In this document: one piece after another, positions 1 through 20,952 of the stretch
How positions within the stretch are numbered: position 1 is the stretch's first letter
How the letters are laid out: each line of letters opens with the position of its first letter
From: Amphimedon queenslandica
Taxonomy: Eukaryota > Porifera > Demospongiae > Haplosclerida > Niphatidae
NCBI RefSeq assembly: GCF_000090795.2
Contig: NW_003546424.1
Coordinates: 86,208-143,732 of the forward strand
Direction: 5' to 3'
DNA: 57,525 nt
Translations under genes and position numbers: made by a program
The notes under the pieces: generated by a model
Seen by the model: only the letters and a program-made list of their open reading frames with translations
Database searches by the model: none
Told to the model about the DNA's origin: nothing

Positions 1-10833
<10,833 letters not shown>

Positions 10834-11025
10834 CGTTATTATTATTATTATTATATTTTCTTCTTCTCTCTCTTGTACACATAGATCTACATTCTTTCTC
10901 TCTCATATTTCAGTTACTAGAGCTATAACTTATTAATAAATTAAAATAATTATTTTTACAATAATTATTTATTATTTATTAAGTGTCAATAATGAATAAT
11001 AAATTAATCTTCTCTGTGTGTTACT
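10834..11025. other. Convergent 3' ends of SIK and mL41
   Basis: Only 192 bp separate the two stop codons. The AT-rich sequence has AATAAA on the plus strand at 10935-10940 and several AATAAA/ATTAAA-like motifs on the minus strand between 10935 and 11010. The two 3'UTRs therefore probably abut or overlap. Confidence 0.6.
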
Positions 11026-11459
11026 TTATGACTCCGCCTCTTCGTACAGTGAATATAAGTCTTTTCCTGTCAACGGCTTCCCTACTACATAAGGTGCTTT
11101 GTGCGACACGTAAGGTTTTAACTGTAAAATGAGAAGAAAATAAAACTACATTGTCATTCTTATTCGTTACAGGCTAACGTCAAATTCACTCAAATCTGGC
11201 ACGACTATTTCAGGAATCATGGACTTCACCACACGAAATTGCCCTACACAATTATAATATCTACTGTATATACATGTAATTAAAATGGATTTCCAAACCA
11301 TTCCTAGTGTGGAATCCAGTCGGTTTGCAGCCTCTTCCTACAAGAGAATGATAGAGTCATTTAGTTTAGAGGCTCCTTACCTTTATAGAAACTTTTCTTT
11401 CCGTCTTTACTAGTCAATACGCGACGTCTGGCTCCCAGTAGCAAAAAACCGAGCTTCAT
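11026..11459 (-). CDS. mrpl41: Mitochondrial large-subunit ribosomal protein mL41 (MRPL41)
   Basis: Four small exons on the minus strand (11459-11381, 11337-11299, 11243-11179, 11121-11026) join in phase to 92 aa. The core IPEIVVPDLSEFDLKPYVS matches the animal mL41 block (VPEFVVPDL...LKPYVSY), and the upstream GRGCKPTGFHTRNG matches its Gly/Lys-rich N-terminal part. mL41 sits in the mitochondrial large ribosomal subunit near the exit side. The start MKLGFLLLGARRR is short, basic and hydrophobic, which fits mitochondrial import. The protein is shorter than the human one (137 aa), lacking most of its C-terminal tail. The third intron uses a weak donor, GTTAGC. The gene is too fragmented to show as one open frame. 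Confidence 0.88.
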
Positions 11460-11577
11460 GTTTGTAAGCACGTTTGGATGGGTGGAGCTGAAATCTAGCC
11501 ACGCCTAGAGGAGGAGCTATCCAGCAAGCGCCATTTTAGGTGGAGCTCAGTTGCAGTTGTTGTTACTTGGCGTCAAG
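11460..11577. promoter_or_regulatory. Compact bidirectional promoter, mL41 / coiled-coil gene
   Basis: Start codons of the divergent genes are 118 bp apart, so both promoters and 5'UTRs must lie here. The sequence GCGCCATTTTAGG (about 11529-11541) contains a YY1-like CCATTTT core, and CCACGCC/GGTGG blocks are GC-richer than the surroundings. Motif assignment is inference. Confidence 0.5.
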
Positions 11578-12792
11578 ATGTCAACTAAAAGAGCCAGTGC
11601 TAGGAGCAAGAGACATCACTTGATGCCTACAGCACAGAGCACTGGAGAAATAGAGAGGACTAGACAAGAAGCAGTGGCAATGAAGTCAAAAATCAGATCA
11701 GTGAGTTGTAACAGAGCCTAGGACTTTTTGATGATTCTTCTTTTATTTTAGTTAGAGCTTGAAGTGGAGACCTTAAAGCAAAGGCTTGAAAGTCTTAGAA
11801 AAGCAAAGAGCACGACTATTATAAAGAGGGAGAGAGAAGAAGTGCTCATACAACCACCAAATCTTGGCAGACGTTTCTCTGCTTTAGACACCTCTTCAAA
11901 TTCCTTGACAGCCTCAAAGCAAAGCTTAGCATCAAATAGCCACTCAGAAATGGAAGGTAAAAGAACCGATATATCATAATTTTACAATACATTGCTTGCA
12001 AGGGAAAAGTACATGTAATTAAGATTTCAATGTTTAATAGGAAAATCTTTAATGCTGCAAGAAGAGTTGCAGCAGAAGGAAGCTAAGTTGAAAGAAAGCA
12101 GAGATGAAATAAATAGATTATCCAGTCATAAAGTAAAGTATGAAGAGAAGATAGATCAACTGCAAATAGAGCATCAAGGAATCGTAAAAGAACTTAAGAA
12201 CAAACTGCAAGAATGTCAACTTGAGCTAAAGAAAGAAAGTGAGAAGCAGCCAGCAAAGAAGGAAATTAATGTGCATGTCAAGGTAAAGCAAATTTTAATC
12301 TTTCTGTAGAGATTTTTAAATGTTAAATGCTTTTAATAATATACAGTGTGTATCTTTGGAGGAGAAGGAGGACTTGTTGAAAGAAATGGAAAAGTTACGC
12401 ATTGATAACAAAGAACTTGCCAAACAATTATCAGATATCATAGATGTTAATGTTCAGCTAAGAGAGAGCAACCAACTACTGCAAGAGAAATGCGAAGTAT
12501 TACTGGAGGAGCTTAGTGTGAAGGAGGCAAAGTGGACAGAGAGAGAGGAGAAGCTTCAAGCAGAAGTGAGCCAATGTCAGAGTAAATGATGTTTATTTGA
12601 TTTTTGGAATTATTTTCCTAAGATTCGAAGACAATGGGGTGAAAGATATCACGAGTGGATAACAAAAGCTGAGAAGAAGATGGAGGAATTGCAGAAAGTG
12701 AATCAACTATTGTAAGTGATTATTATTATGTAGCAGTATCACTCACTCTATCATTTAGACAAACATTGCTTAGAAAAGAAGCTCCAACGTAA
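11578..12792 (+). CDS. Coiled-coil protein of unknown family
   Basis: Six exons (11578-11700, 11752-11956, 12041-12282, 12347-12565, 12623-12711, 12759-12792) give 303 aa. Residues 1-41 are basic (STKRASARSKRHH). From about residue 42 most of the chain is Glu/Lys/Gln/Leu-rich with heptad-like spacing, broken by a Ser-rich linker (LDTSSNSLTASKQS), which indicates long alpha-helical coiled coil. The C-terminal part reads WGERYHEWITKAEKKMEELQ. I do not recognise the family; a centrosomal, ciliary or cytoskeletal scaffold is possible but unsupported. Exon 4 must end at GAA before GTGAGC (12566) to keep the frame into exon 5, and exon 5 ends inside a TTG-TAA that would otherwise look like a stop. 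The last exon is duplicated at 13992-14025 without a usable splice acceptor. Confidence 0.8.
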
Positions 12793-12956
12793 CAAATAAC
12801 AAGTTAATAAAAACACAACAATATTAATAATAATTTTAGGAATCAATATAACAATAATGTATCCTAATGATAATACTTCTAACAATAAAGATACCAGCCA
12901 GTGGTGTGTAAAATAAATCTAATTTCAGGGGAATTAATTATAATAGGTTGTTAGTC

Positions 12957-13388
12957 TTATGCCCAGTCAAAGAAACCAATGGACTTCAGATCAGTCACTA
13001 GTGAGCCATAGTCTTCCACTGAGAGTGGAAGAAGTGGCAGACGTGGTGGACCAACATCAAATCCTCTAGCCTTTAGTATAGCTTTACCAGCTCCAACACC
13101 TCCAGCTAAAAACAGAGAGAGTGAAATTATTATTATTTCCACTAATAGTCGTACCAATGCTTGCATATTTCCTTAGAATCATAATGGCATCATCAGATCT
13201 TCTCTATAATCAATAGAATGTCATTATAAGAATGATCACAGCAGTGTAGTATTTACTTGCTCTCTTAGGGCAGATTTAAGATCGCCTTCTTTAAAGTATT
13301 TGAGGAGTCTGTTGTTTAGTAGACCACAGTAATTATATGTAGAGCCAACTGCAGCTATACCACCCATTGCTAGTGAAGCCAGGAGTTG
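12957..13388 (-). CDS. NPL alternative 3' exon cassette B
   Basis: Three exons, 13388-13257, 13203-13155 and 13105-12957, duplicate exons 10-12 of the LEM-NPL gene with the same lengths (132, 49, 149 bp), phases and intact splice sites and stop codon. Differences from cassette A cluster near the active site: GGIAAVGSTYNY here against GGSSAIGTTYNY in A, and GGVGAGKA against GVVGAAKA. There is no copy of exons 1-9 beside it. It is therefore a mutually exclusive 3' end of the same gene or a dead duplicate, and its open frames and splice sites favour use. Confidence 0.75.
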
Positions 13389-16300
13389 CTGCAAAATTAT
13401 ACAAGAAATTAGATCAAAAAATTAATGGCTAGTCCAGAAAACAATTATTGATTTCTGAAACGTGCTGTGTATTCTGAGCTGATTTTGACCAAAATACAAA
13501 TTTTTGCCTTTGGTCTTTGATTAATTTTGTCAAAAATGGCTAGGAGAGAGTTTTCCATTTTTAATGTTTTTTTTCTAATAGATATACATGTCCTTATGTT
13601 GCATACCAAGTTTGAGCTGATTCTGATTATAATTTGATTTTTTAATGAATTTTTAAAGTTATTCAAAAATTGGACCAACGACCATGAGTTATTAGTAACG
13701 CAATAGCATTACAAAGTAGGATTCACTCTAAAATAAAATGGCTGCCACATGACAAGCAAAAAACCCATTTGTTCAATTGTCACGAAATTCGTGACAAACA
13801 AAAACCCATTGGTTCCATTGTCACAAAATCCGTGACAAGCAAAAAACCCATTTGTTCCATTGTCACTATAAATCCAGGGCTATCACCAGATTTTTGAGTA
13901 ACTTTAAAAATTAGTAAAAAATCTAAATTTGATCAGAATCAATTCAAACTTCAATGTAGTAGAATTATGTAGTATCACTCACTAAGAATCTACAAACATT
14001 GCTTGGAAAAGAAGCTCCAACATAACAATAAAACATCAATAAAAACACAACAATTATTGATAATAATTTAGGAATCAATATAATGTATCCTAATGATATT
14101 AATAATAATACTTCTAACAATAAAGATACCAGCCAGTGGTGTGTAAAATAAATCTAATTTCAGGGGAATTAATTATAATACGTTGTTAGTCTTATGCCCA
14201 GTCAAAGAAACCAATGGACTTCAGATCAGTGACAAGTGAGCCATAGTCTTCCACTGAGAGAGGAAGAAGTGGCAGACGAGGCGGACCAACATCAAATCCT
14301 CTAGCCTTCAGTATAGCTTTAGCAGCTCCAACAACTCCAGCTAAAAATAGAGAGAGTGAAATTAAAACGATACAGGCACTATTTCCACTAATAGTCGTAC
14401 CAATGCTTGCATATTTTCTTAGAATCATAATGGCATCATCAGATCTTCTCTATAATCAATATAAAGTGCCATTACAAGAATGATTATAGCAGTAATAATA
14501 TTTACTTGTTCTCTTAAGGCAGATTTAAGATCACCTTCTTTAAAGTATTTGAGGAGTCTGTTGTTTAGTAGACCACAGTAATTATATGTAGTACCTATTG
14601 CTGATGAACCACCCATTGCTAGTGAAGCCAGGAGTTGCTGCAACAATTATACAAGAAATTAGATCAAGATAGCTCCAGAAAATGAATATTAATTTCTGAA
14701 ATTTATTTTGATCAAAATTTTGATCAAAATTTGGGCCAATGACCTAAGTAGGAATAAAATGGCTGCCACATAAGAAGCAAAAAGAAATTTGGTTCCATTG
14801 TAATAAAATCCATGACAAGCAAAAAACCCATTTGTTACATTGTCCCAAAATCTGTGACAAGCAAAAAACCCATTGGTTCCATTGTCACAAAATCCATGAC
14901 AAGGAAAAACCCTTCGTTCCATTGTCATGAAATCCATGACAAGCAAAAAACATAAGTTCCAATGTCACAAAATCCGTGACAAGCAAAAAACCCATTGGTT
15001 CCATTGTTACAAATCCGTGACAAGCAAAGTTCCATTGTCATAAAATCTGTGACAAGCAAACACCCTTCGTTTCATTGTCACAGAATCCGTGATAAGCAAA
15101 AAACCCATTTGTTCCATTGTCACAAAATCCGTGACAAGCAAAAAAAACCCATTGGTTCCATTGTCACTATAAATCCAGGATTTTCACCAGATTTCTGAGC
15201 AACTTTAAAAATTCGTAATAAAATCCAAAAAATTAATCAAAACTTAATTCTACACAACATAAGAACATGTATACGTATCAGAAAAAATTATAAAATTCTC
15301 TACTTTTCATTTTTGGCAAAACTTGGCAATACAGGGACTTTGGCCCAATTTTTGAGCAACTTTAAAAATTCGTAAAAAATCCAAATTTGATCGGAATCAG
15401 CTCAAACTTTCTACACAACATAAGAACATGTATATGCATCAGAAAAAATCATAAAAATGAGGAATTCTCTACTTTTCATTTTTGGCAAAATTTGACCAAA
15501 ATCCCTGTACTATAGTACAGGGTCATTGGTCAAATTCCGTCAAAAATGGCTATGAGAGAATTTCCCATTTTTATATTTTTTCCTGATACATATACATCTC
15601 CTTATGCTATATATCAAGTTTGAGCTGATTCTGATCAAATTTGAATTTTTTATGAATTTTTAAAGTTACTAAAAATGACCCTGCGTAGCATGGCTGCTGG
15701 TACATGCTTTTCCCTTACCTCATCCCTGCCATACATAATTGGAAAGGACCCTTTCTCGCAAGCAAGACAACGAGTAAACTCCATCATGTCCTCGTCGGTA
15801 TACTTGAGTCCCCGCAGTGTTGGTATATCAGTCACTGCCGCCTTTAGGAGGTCCTCCATTGAGAACTTGACGCCAGTCAGCACAGGAATATGATAATAGA
15901 ATAATGGAGTATTAGGAGCTGCTTCGCCGACCTTTTGAAGATAAAGGACAAGAGAGTCTAAAATAATACAAAGAATAGGAATTCATTTTATGATCATAAT
16001 TATAGTGAGGCCAACCAAGAGATGGAGGCTTGATGTAAGAAGGCGGCATAGCTCCAATTGCAGCTGCACCATTCTGTTCAGCATGCATTGCCTTTTTAAG
16101 AAGAGATTGCGATTAATAAATAAATTTAAATCCATTTTTACCAGATCACAGGTGCTCTTTAAACTCATACTTCCAACATGAATAATAACAGTCATCCTAA
16201 ATAAATTTTTATTTATAACAATGGCCTCTTCTCTCTCTCTCTGTCCTACCTCTTCCCAGCTACTTTGAGCCATTCCTCTGCAACCAGTTTCCTCTCTTCA

Positions 16301-17123
16301 TCAGTTAGACTCACTCCCTCTCCAGTGGTACCATTAACTAGACACAGCATGATAAAAACAAAATGGCGGCGGTGATTAAATTACCAAATACAGAGCGAAC
16401 TCCTTGCTTCAACAAGAAATCAGCATAGCCTCGTATTACACGAAGATTTACTTCACTAAAAATAACATAAAGTAAGTATACTAACAAATTACTATGTTAT
16501 ACTGACCCATCAGAGGCAAATGGTGTAAATGTAGCAGCTGTAAGACCTTCTATCTTTGTCACATCAAAGCCCTGGCATTAAAATATTAAAAATAATAAAA
16601 AGAAATAAAATTTTATCCTTATACTTTTTGTTTGGGTTCGGCAGTGAGTGTTGGAGAGTAGGAGAAACTTGGAGATGGTAGCTTTCTAGTAGCTACTAAT
16701 GGAGTCCGCATTAATGGAGAAGATGAACCTGAAGCTACTAAAAGAATTAAATAAAAACATGCGAGCTTTTGGCTAAAAAATAGCAGATTAAGCTCATACT
16801 AAAAACTCACTTTTTGATTTCTTGTAACCTTTCTCTGGACTTGATAGAAGGACGACCGGAGATGGCGTGGTAGTATCTGTCTCAGTTGTTGTCTGAGTCT
16901 TTATTAACATGTTAATGTACAGCTTTCTATGTATGGTCATGGTGTATGGGGAGACATTTATAAACAAGTGGTTTCATGGTTCTTCTCTTTACCTGTTTGC
17001 AGCATCAATAGGTCCAGGGTTCTTACCAGCATTTTTCAAAGCATCCCTCAGCTGCTCGTTGGTGTATGATTCGTATTCTCCTTCTAAATCAGCTTCTTTT
17101 CTTGTCCTTTTTTTGGGAGGCAT
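12957..17123 (-). CDS. npl: LEM-domain / N-acetylneuraminate lyase fusion protein
   Basis: Twelve exons: 17123-16993, 16926-16811, 16737-16625, 16571-16507, 16455-16385, 16337-16250, 16196-16142, 16091-16016, 15957-15719, then cassette A 14637-14506, 14449-14401, 14340-14192. They give 427 aa in one frame. Residues 1-58 hold a basic start (MPPKKRTRK) and a LEM domain (NEQLRDALKNAGKNPGPID, then RKLYINML). A Ser/Thr/Pro linker follows to residue 120. Residues 121-427 are N-acetylneuraminate lyase: NGTTGEG, YYHIP with the active-site Tyr, GLKYTD with the Schiff-base Lys, GRDE and GTTYNY. The enzyme splits sialic acid into ManNAc and pyruvate. The first NPL exon (16571) has no in-frame ATG before an upstream stop, so NPL must splice from the LEM exons. 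An alternative set of the last three exons (cassette B) lies further downstream. Confidence 0.85.
13745..15180. repeat. Minisatellite, about 42 bp unit with internal hairpin
   Basis: Units of the form AAACCCATTTGTTCCATTGTCACAAAATCCGTGACAAGCAA repeat about three times at 13750-13880 and about nine to ten times at 14770-15170 with indels. Each full unit contains TTGTCAC and GTGACAA as perfect 7 bp inverted arms around a 7-base loop. The block lies in the intron between NPL exon 9 and the cassettes. The minus strand keeps an open frame through part of it (14689-14946), which is just repeat translation. Confidence 0.85.
13992..14025 (+). pseudogene. Duplicated copy of the coiled-coil gene's last exon
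   Basis: The segment ACAAACATTGCTTGGAAAAG and what follows matches the last exon at 12759-12792 but is preceded by AGAATCT instead of CATTTAG, so the splice acceptor is lost. It was carried along with NPL cassette A and is unlikely to be spliced. Confidence 0.7.
15190..15670. repeat. Foldback element (dispersed family) in NPL intron 9
   Basis: Inverted arms of about 150-180 bp (AACTTTAAAAATTCGTAAAAAATCC ... and its complement) meet at the palindrome CCCTGTACTATAGTACAGGG at 15504-15523. An additional partial left arm precedes it. The transcript would fold into a long hairpin. Confidence 0.75.
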
Positions 17124-17277
17124 ACTGAATGCTTTCTTTGGCACCACACCTATAAAGTAAACCTCCGTATATTCCCACCGTATTCTCCAACCACGTGCTC
17201 TCACGTGGCTTCTCTCAAGAAATTTTTCAATAATTAAATTAAAACATTGTACATGACATAAAAATAAAGACAACAGA
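17124..17277. promoter_or_regulatory. Short spacer: LEM-NPL promoter and receptor 3'UTR
   Basis: 154 bp separate the stop codon of the giant receptor gene from the LEM-NPL start codon on the same strand. It must hold the 3' end of one transcript and the promoter of the next. It contains the palindrome-like CCACGTG...CACGTGG (about 17190-17210), an E-box-type CACGTG pair. Confidence 0.5.
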
Positions 17278-20200
17278 TTACATTACTGACTCATCAGTTA
17301 TTTGACAATCCTTCTGAGTGACCTTCTCTTCCGGCTCCAAATACACAGCATTGCTCACTTGATACATATCTTTTTTATACTTCTTGTTAATCCTTGCCAG
17401 TATAACCACTGCTATTACTAGCACTATCAGTGTAAGGAGACTACAGAAGCAGGCAACACTGACAGTGATGTACACAATGTATGATGTTCCACTTCCTGAT
17501 ATACCAGTTGGTAACAATTCCACAGAAGAGGGAAGAGAAGGGATAGAGACTCTCCCAGTTGAAGAGGGAAGAGAAGAGAGAGACACTCTCCCAGTTGAAG
17601 AGGGAAGATAAGAGAGAGACACTCTCCCAGTTGAAGAGGGAAGAGAAGAGAAAGAAACTCTCCCAGTTGAAGAGGGAAGAGAAGAGAGAGAGACTCTCAT
17701 AGTTGAAGAGGGAAGGGAAGAGAGAGGGACTCTCCCAGTTGAAGAGGGAAGGGAAGAGAGAGAGACTCTCCCAGTTGAAGAGGGAAGAGAAGAGAGAGAC
17801 ACTGTCACAGCTGAAGAGGTAAGAGTAGAGAGAGAAGAGAGAGAGGAGAAGAAAAACTCTGAGCTACTAAGATGACTAGCTTGTGTATTATATTGATGAG
17901 TAGATGAAGATAAAATATGAGTATTTATTTCAGACGACTGGCTTACAAGCAGAAGTGAGTCCGATATTGAAGGTTCTATGTTAAAAGGTGATGAAGAACT
18001 TAATAATTTCTCACTGGACGGCACAACTGAAGGAAGATTAAGAATGCTTGATGATGATTCAATAACAGAACTGGTATAGTATAAAGAAGAAGTAGAGTAT
18101 ATGAAAGAACTGGCTACTCGGCTGCTGATTAAAAATTGAGCTATAATATAAAGAAAAAATAGTAATATTATTATTGCAATTATTTTACTGCTTACTTTCA
18201 TTTCCGATGCCACAAAAAGGCCCACTAAAGCCATCAGTGCAATTGCAAAAGTAATCACCAGCATGTATGTAACAAGGTGCATCATTAAGGCAAAGATTAT
18301 CTTCACAGTCTTCATACACTATAATTTTGCAAATAAAAAGAAAAATGTGCAGCTTTCATGCAATTATTATTATTACCTGGTATTTCACAGAATTCTCCAT
18401 CATAGCCATTGGAGCAATAACAAGTGTCATTTCTTACACAAGCTCCATATTCACAAGATGGTTCACATACAGCTGCAAGTTAACATGGAATAATAAAATA
18501 AAAATTATAATCAATACTTGGAATAAATGCTTCTTCTATTGTCCTCTGTTCTTCTTCAGTTTCTTTCGTGGCTATTCCAATGGCAATATTGTTAGTAGCA
18601 GCAGCATCAAACAAGCAATACTGATCCTCGCCACAGGCCTGTCAAGAAAAAAATGAAAATACTAAATAAGCTAAAAATAATTATAGTCCCAGACCTCTTG
18701 AGCTTCTTCTTCAAACTCTTGGTTACGAAACTCAACTTCAAAAAGAGGCACAAAATCAGGTTTATAGAAAGTGTGCCAACCACCATTGCTCCCATAAGTG
18801 AATATACTGTACCTTGGATCATGGATCATCCCTAGATAAAGATATATACAATAAAAGCATTAATAAGTTTGTAGTAATTATCCTTCCTTACATGTTAATC
18901 CAAACTTGTAATGTATCTCCCTCAATGTAGCATTGAGTAATAAAGGCACACTGGAGTTCCTTGGTAACAGATCATCACTTGTGTCTGTGTTATAAGAACC
19001 AAGGAGACCCTCAGTTTTATCGTAATAAGTATCAGTCACAATTATAGAAGCTTCCAGAAGGACATCAATTTCCTTTACAGTGATTGTAATGCCAGTGTTC
19101 AGCTCAGCTGATGCTGTGGTGTTATCAATGCTTGTTAGAGTCACGTTTCTAAATTCTTGTTCTCCAAGTTCGTTAAAATTTATCTCATCACCATTGACAA
19201 GTGTTATGAGTTTATGATTAAACAGTTCAAACTGGACCGTGTCAGAATAAGCATGTCTGACCACAACTGCAGTTATAACTGTCCCTCCTTCATCTTCAAA
19301 GTCAAATCCAGTACGATTAGTTTGTTCAGGTTCCACCATTCTCGCTTGCAGCATCAAATCGGAATGATCCAGTGATTGTAAGAGGATGAATTCACCGTGT
19401 CCATTAAAAGTAAATTTATGTCCATCCAGAGACACTAAATGTGGATCACCAAAGACTCTACCTATTAATTAATTAATAATGTATGATAGTCAGAGTGTAA
19501 ATAATGGCAGGAAGATGCATTATTTTATGAACTCTGAGCACCATCAAAAACCAAAGGCTATGGTCCAATTTTTGAGCAACTTAAAAAATTCATTAAATAT
19601 TCAATTTTGATCATACCTATAGAAGTTCTGTCAGGCCAGTCCATGCAGTTGTCATTGGGTCTTTTGGTATAATATCTGTTACACGCTTTAAAGAAACCAG
19701 AGCAACAAAGATAGAAGGGAGTAACATCAAACCTTAAATGACCTGTATAACAAAAAGAAGAAAGATTTGATGCTAATAAGTATATGAACTTACCAATGAT
19801 AGATACCCAGTCATTTGGATACACTCTGTACATCCTTCCACCTCCTATTCCTGTTAAAAGTCTGCCTCTATCATCATAGCAGCACTGCTGACTGGAGCTA
19901 TAAGATCTAATAATAATATAGACAAGTGCTTATACTAGTTTTACAATAGGAACATTTGTATAGACAATTATGCATTGATATAATAAAGGTGCATCTAATT
20001 TAAGCCTACCCTATGCTCCTTTCTCTGAAGCAGCTTGCAGCTTTTGATTTCTTAAAGAAGACTCTACTAACAGTGAATTGGAACGGAGTCTCTTTCCTGT
20101 ACCTACTGTCACTCATCATCTGCAATAACGTACAAGGACATGGAGGGAGCCTCCTTGGCAAGCTCTCAGCTCCATCATCATAATTATACCATCTCTCACA

Positions 20201-20746
20201 GGCCAGCCTCTTTGAAGTGTCACGCTCAATTTTACGAACAACGTAACGCAAAACAGACTTAGTGACCCTGTTTATGACTGCAGCAAGAGGTGGTGGGACA
20301 CTGCTCTGTGGATTGACTGATACTGATAGTCTTATTTGTACTAGTCTAATGCTTAGTGCACCAATCTCTGGATAGTCTGGGATTGTTAGTGTCTTTTGTG
20401 ATTGAGCGTTAGGAATGTTAGTAGCAAGAATGGTCTCTTCTTCCCATTCACTTCTACCACTATCAAACAGGATCTGTATACAAAGAAAAAAATACAAAAT
20501 TTTACTTTTAAAATTAATTCATGGAATAGTAAAAATTGTCACTGATTTTATTTGATACATAATGTATTGTATTTGTAGCAATTAATCGTACCATTGCAAT
20601 GCTAATGGTAACATCGTTGACTGGAACAAGACCTTCAGTCATGTCTAGTGGGTTCCAGCTGATACTGAATGTCTCGCCCACGCCGAGTGCAAACTCTTCA
20701 GTAGTCGTGTTAAATGGATCCTCAAAGTCACTCACAAATGGTGAAA
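17278..20746 (-). CDS. Giant receptor gene, 3' part: AMOP-VWD-EGF-mucin-TM
   Basis: Eleven exons: 20746-20592, 20473-20010, 19906-19794, 19742-19617, 19461-18892, 18831-18695, 18638-18518, 18472-18377, 18318-18196, 18140-17278. The order matches the SUSD2/MUC4 type. A pre-AMOP segment comes first, then AMOP (CERWYNYDD, LPPCPCTL, QQCCYDDRG, FYLCCSG), then a VWD domain opening GRVFGDPHLVSLDGHKFTF. After these come an ACGEDQYCLFDAAAT block, two EGF modules (VCEPSCEYGACV; VYEDCEDNLCLNDAPC), a Ser-rich region with eight 12-residue repeats, a TM helix (about 17410-17490) and a tail of about 45 aa. The first exon here has a phase-1 acceptor with no start codon of its own, so upstream exons are required. 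Its phase matches the IPT exon donor at 30069, across the transporter cluster. Confidence 0.85.
17525..17812 (-). repeat. Coding minisatellite, eight 36 bp units
   Basis: Eight tandem 36 bp units encode VSLSSLPSSTGR with small variations in the last coding exon of the giant receptor. They form a Ser/Thr-rich, probably O-glycosylated stalk next to the membrane. Copy number is likely variable between individuals. Confidence 0.9.
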
Positions 20747-20952
20747 CTAAAAGAAACAAGTGCACAATAGCCAATTGATAATAGCAAAGCAATAATAAAT
20801 TGGTTTAATAATATCAATGACAAATTTTGAATAGTGTTTGTAAGTTAAAGTCACACTTTCCCATTGTCAATTATTCCCAAAAGAAACTGAACTACAATAA
20901 TCTTTTAAATAACAAACAACACTACTACTCAAATACAACTAAACATTATGCA

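Larger units (their letters stand above)
12730..14660. repeat. Direct duplication of about 0.7 kb (12730-13402 and 13960-14655)
   Basis: Both copies contain, in order on the plus strand, the last exon and 3'UTR of the coiled-coil gene and then the three last exons of the minus-strand NPL gene. The copies are strongly similar through exons and introns, with scattered indels. The spacer (13403-13960) holds a foldback-repeat arm and a few units of the 42 bp minisatellite. Confidence 0.9.

Noticed and set aside
14770..15170. Regularly spaced repeats with internal palindrome, CRISPR-like at first sight
   Set aside because: There are no unique spacers; the whole 42 bp unit repeats with drift, in an intron of a eukaryotic gene.
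16619..16625. GTA-TAA after LEM exon 3 read as the end of a stand-alone LEM gene
   Set aside because: GTATAA is also a usable donor, the phases fit, and the following NPL exon has no start codon of its own. It remains the main alternative.
20747..20792. Apparent start with a signal-peptide-like stretch before the AMOP exon
   Set aside because: The frame begins with TTG, not ATG, and the hydrophobic part is intron sequence ending in a clear TTTCTTTTAG acceptor.
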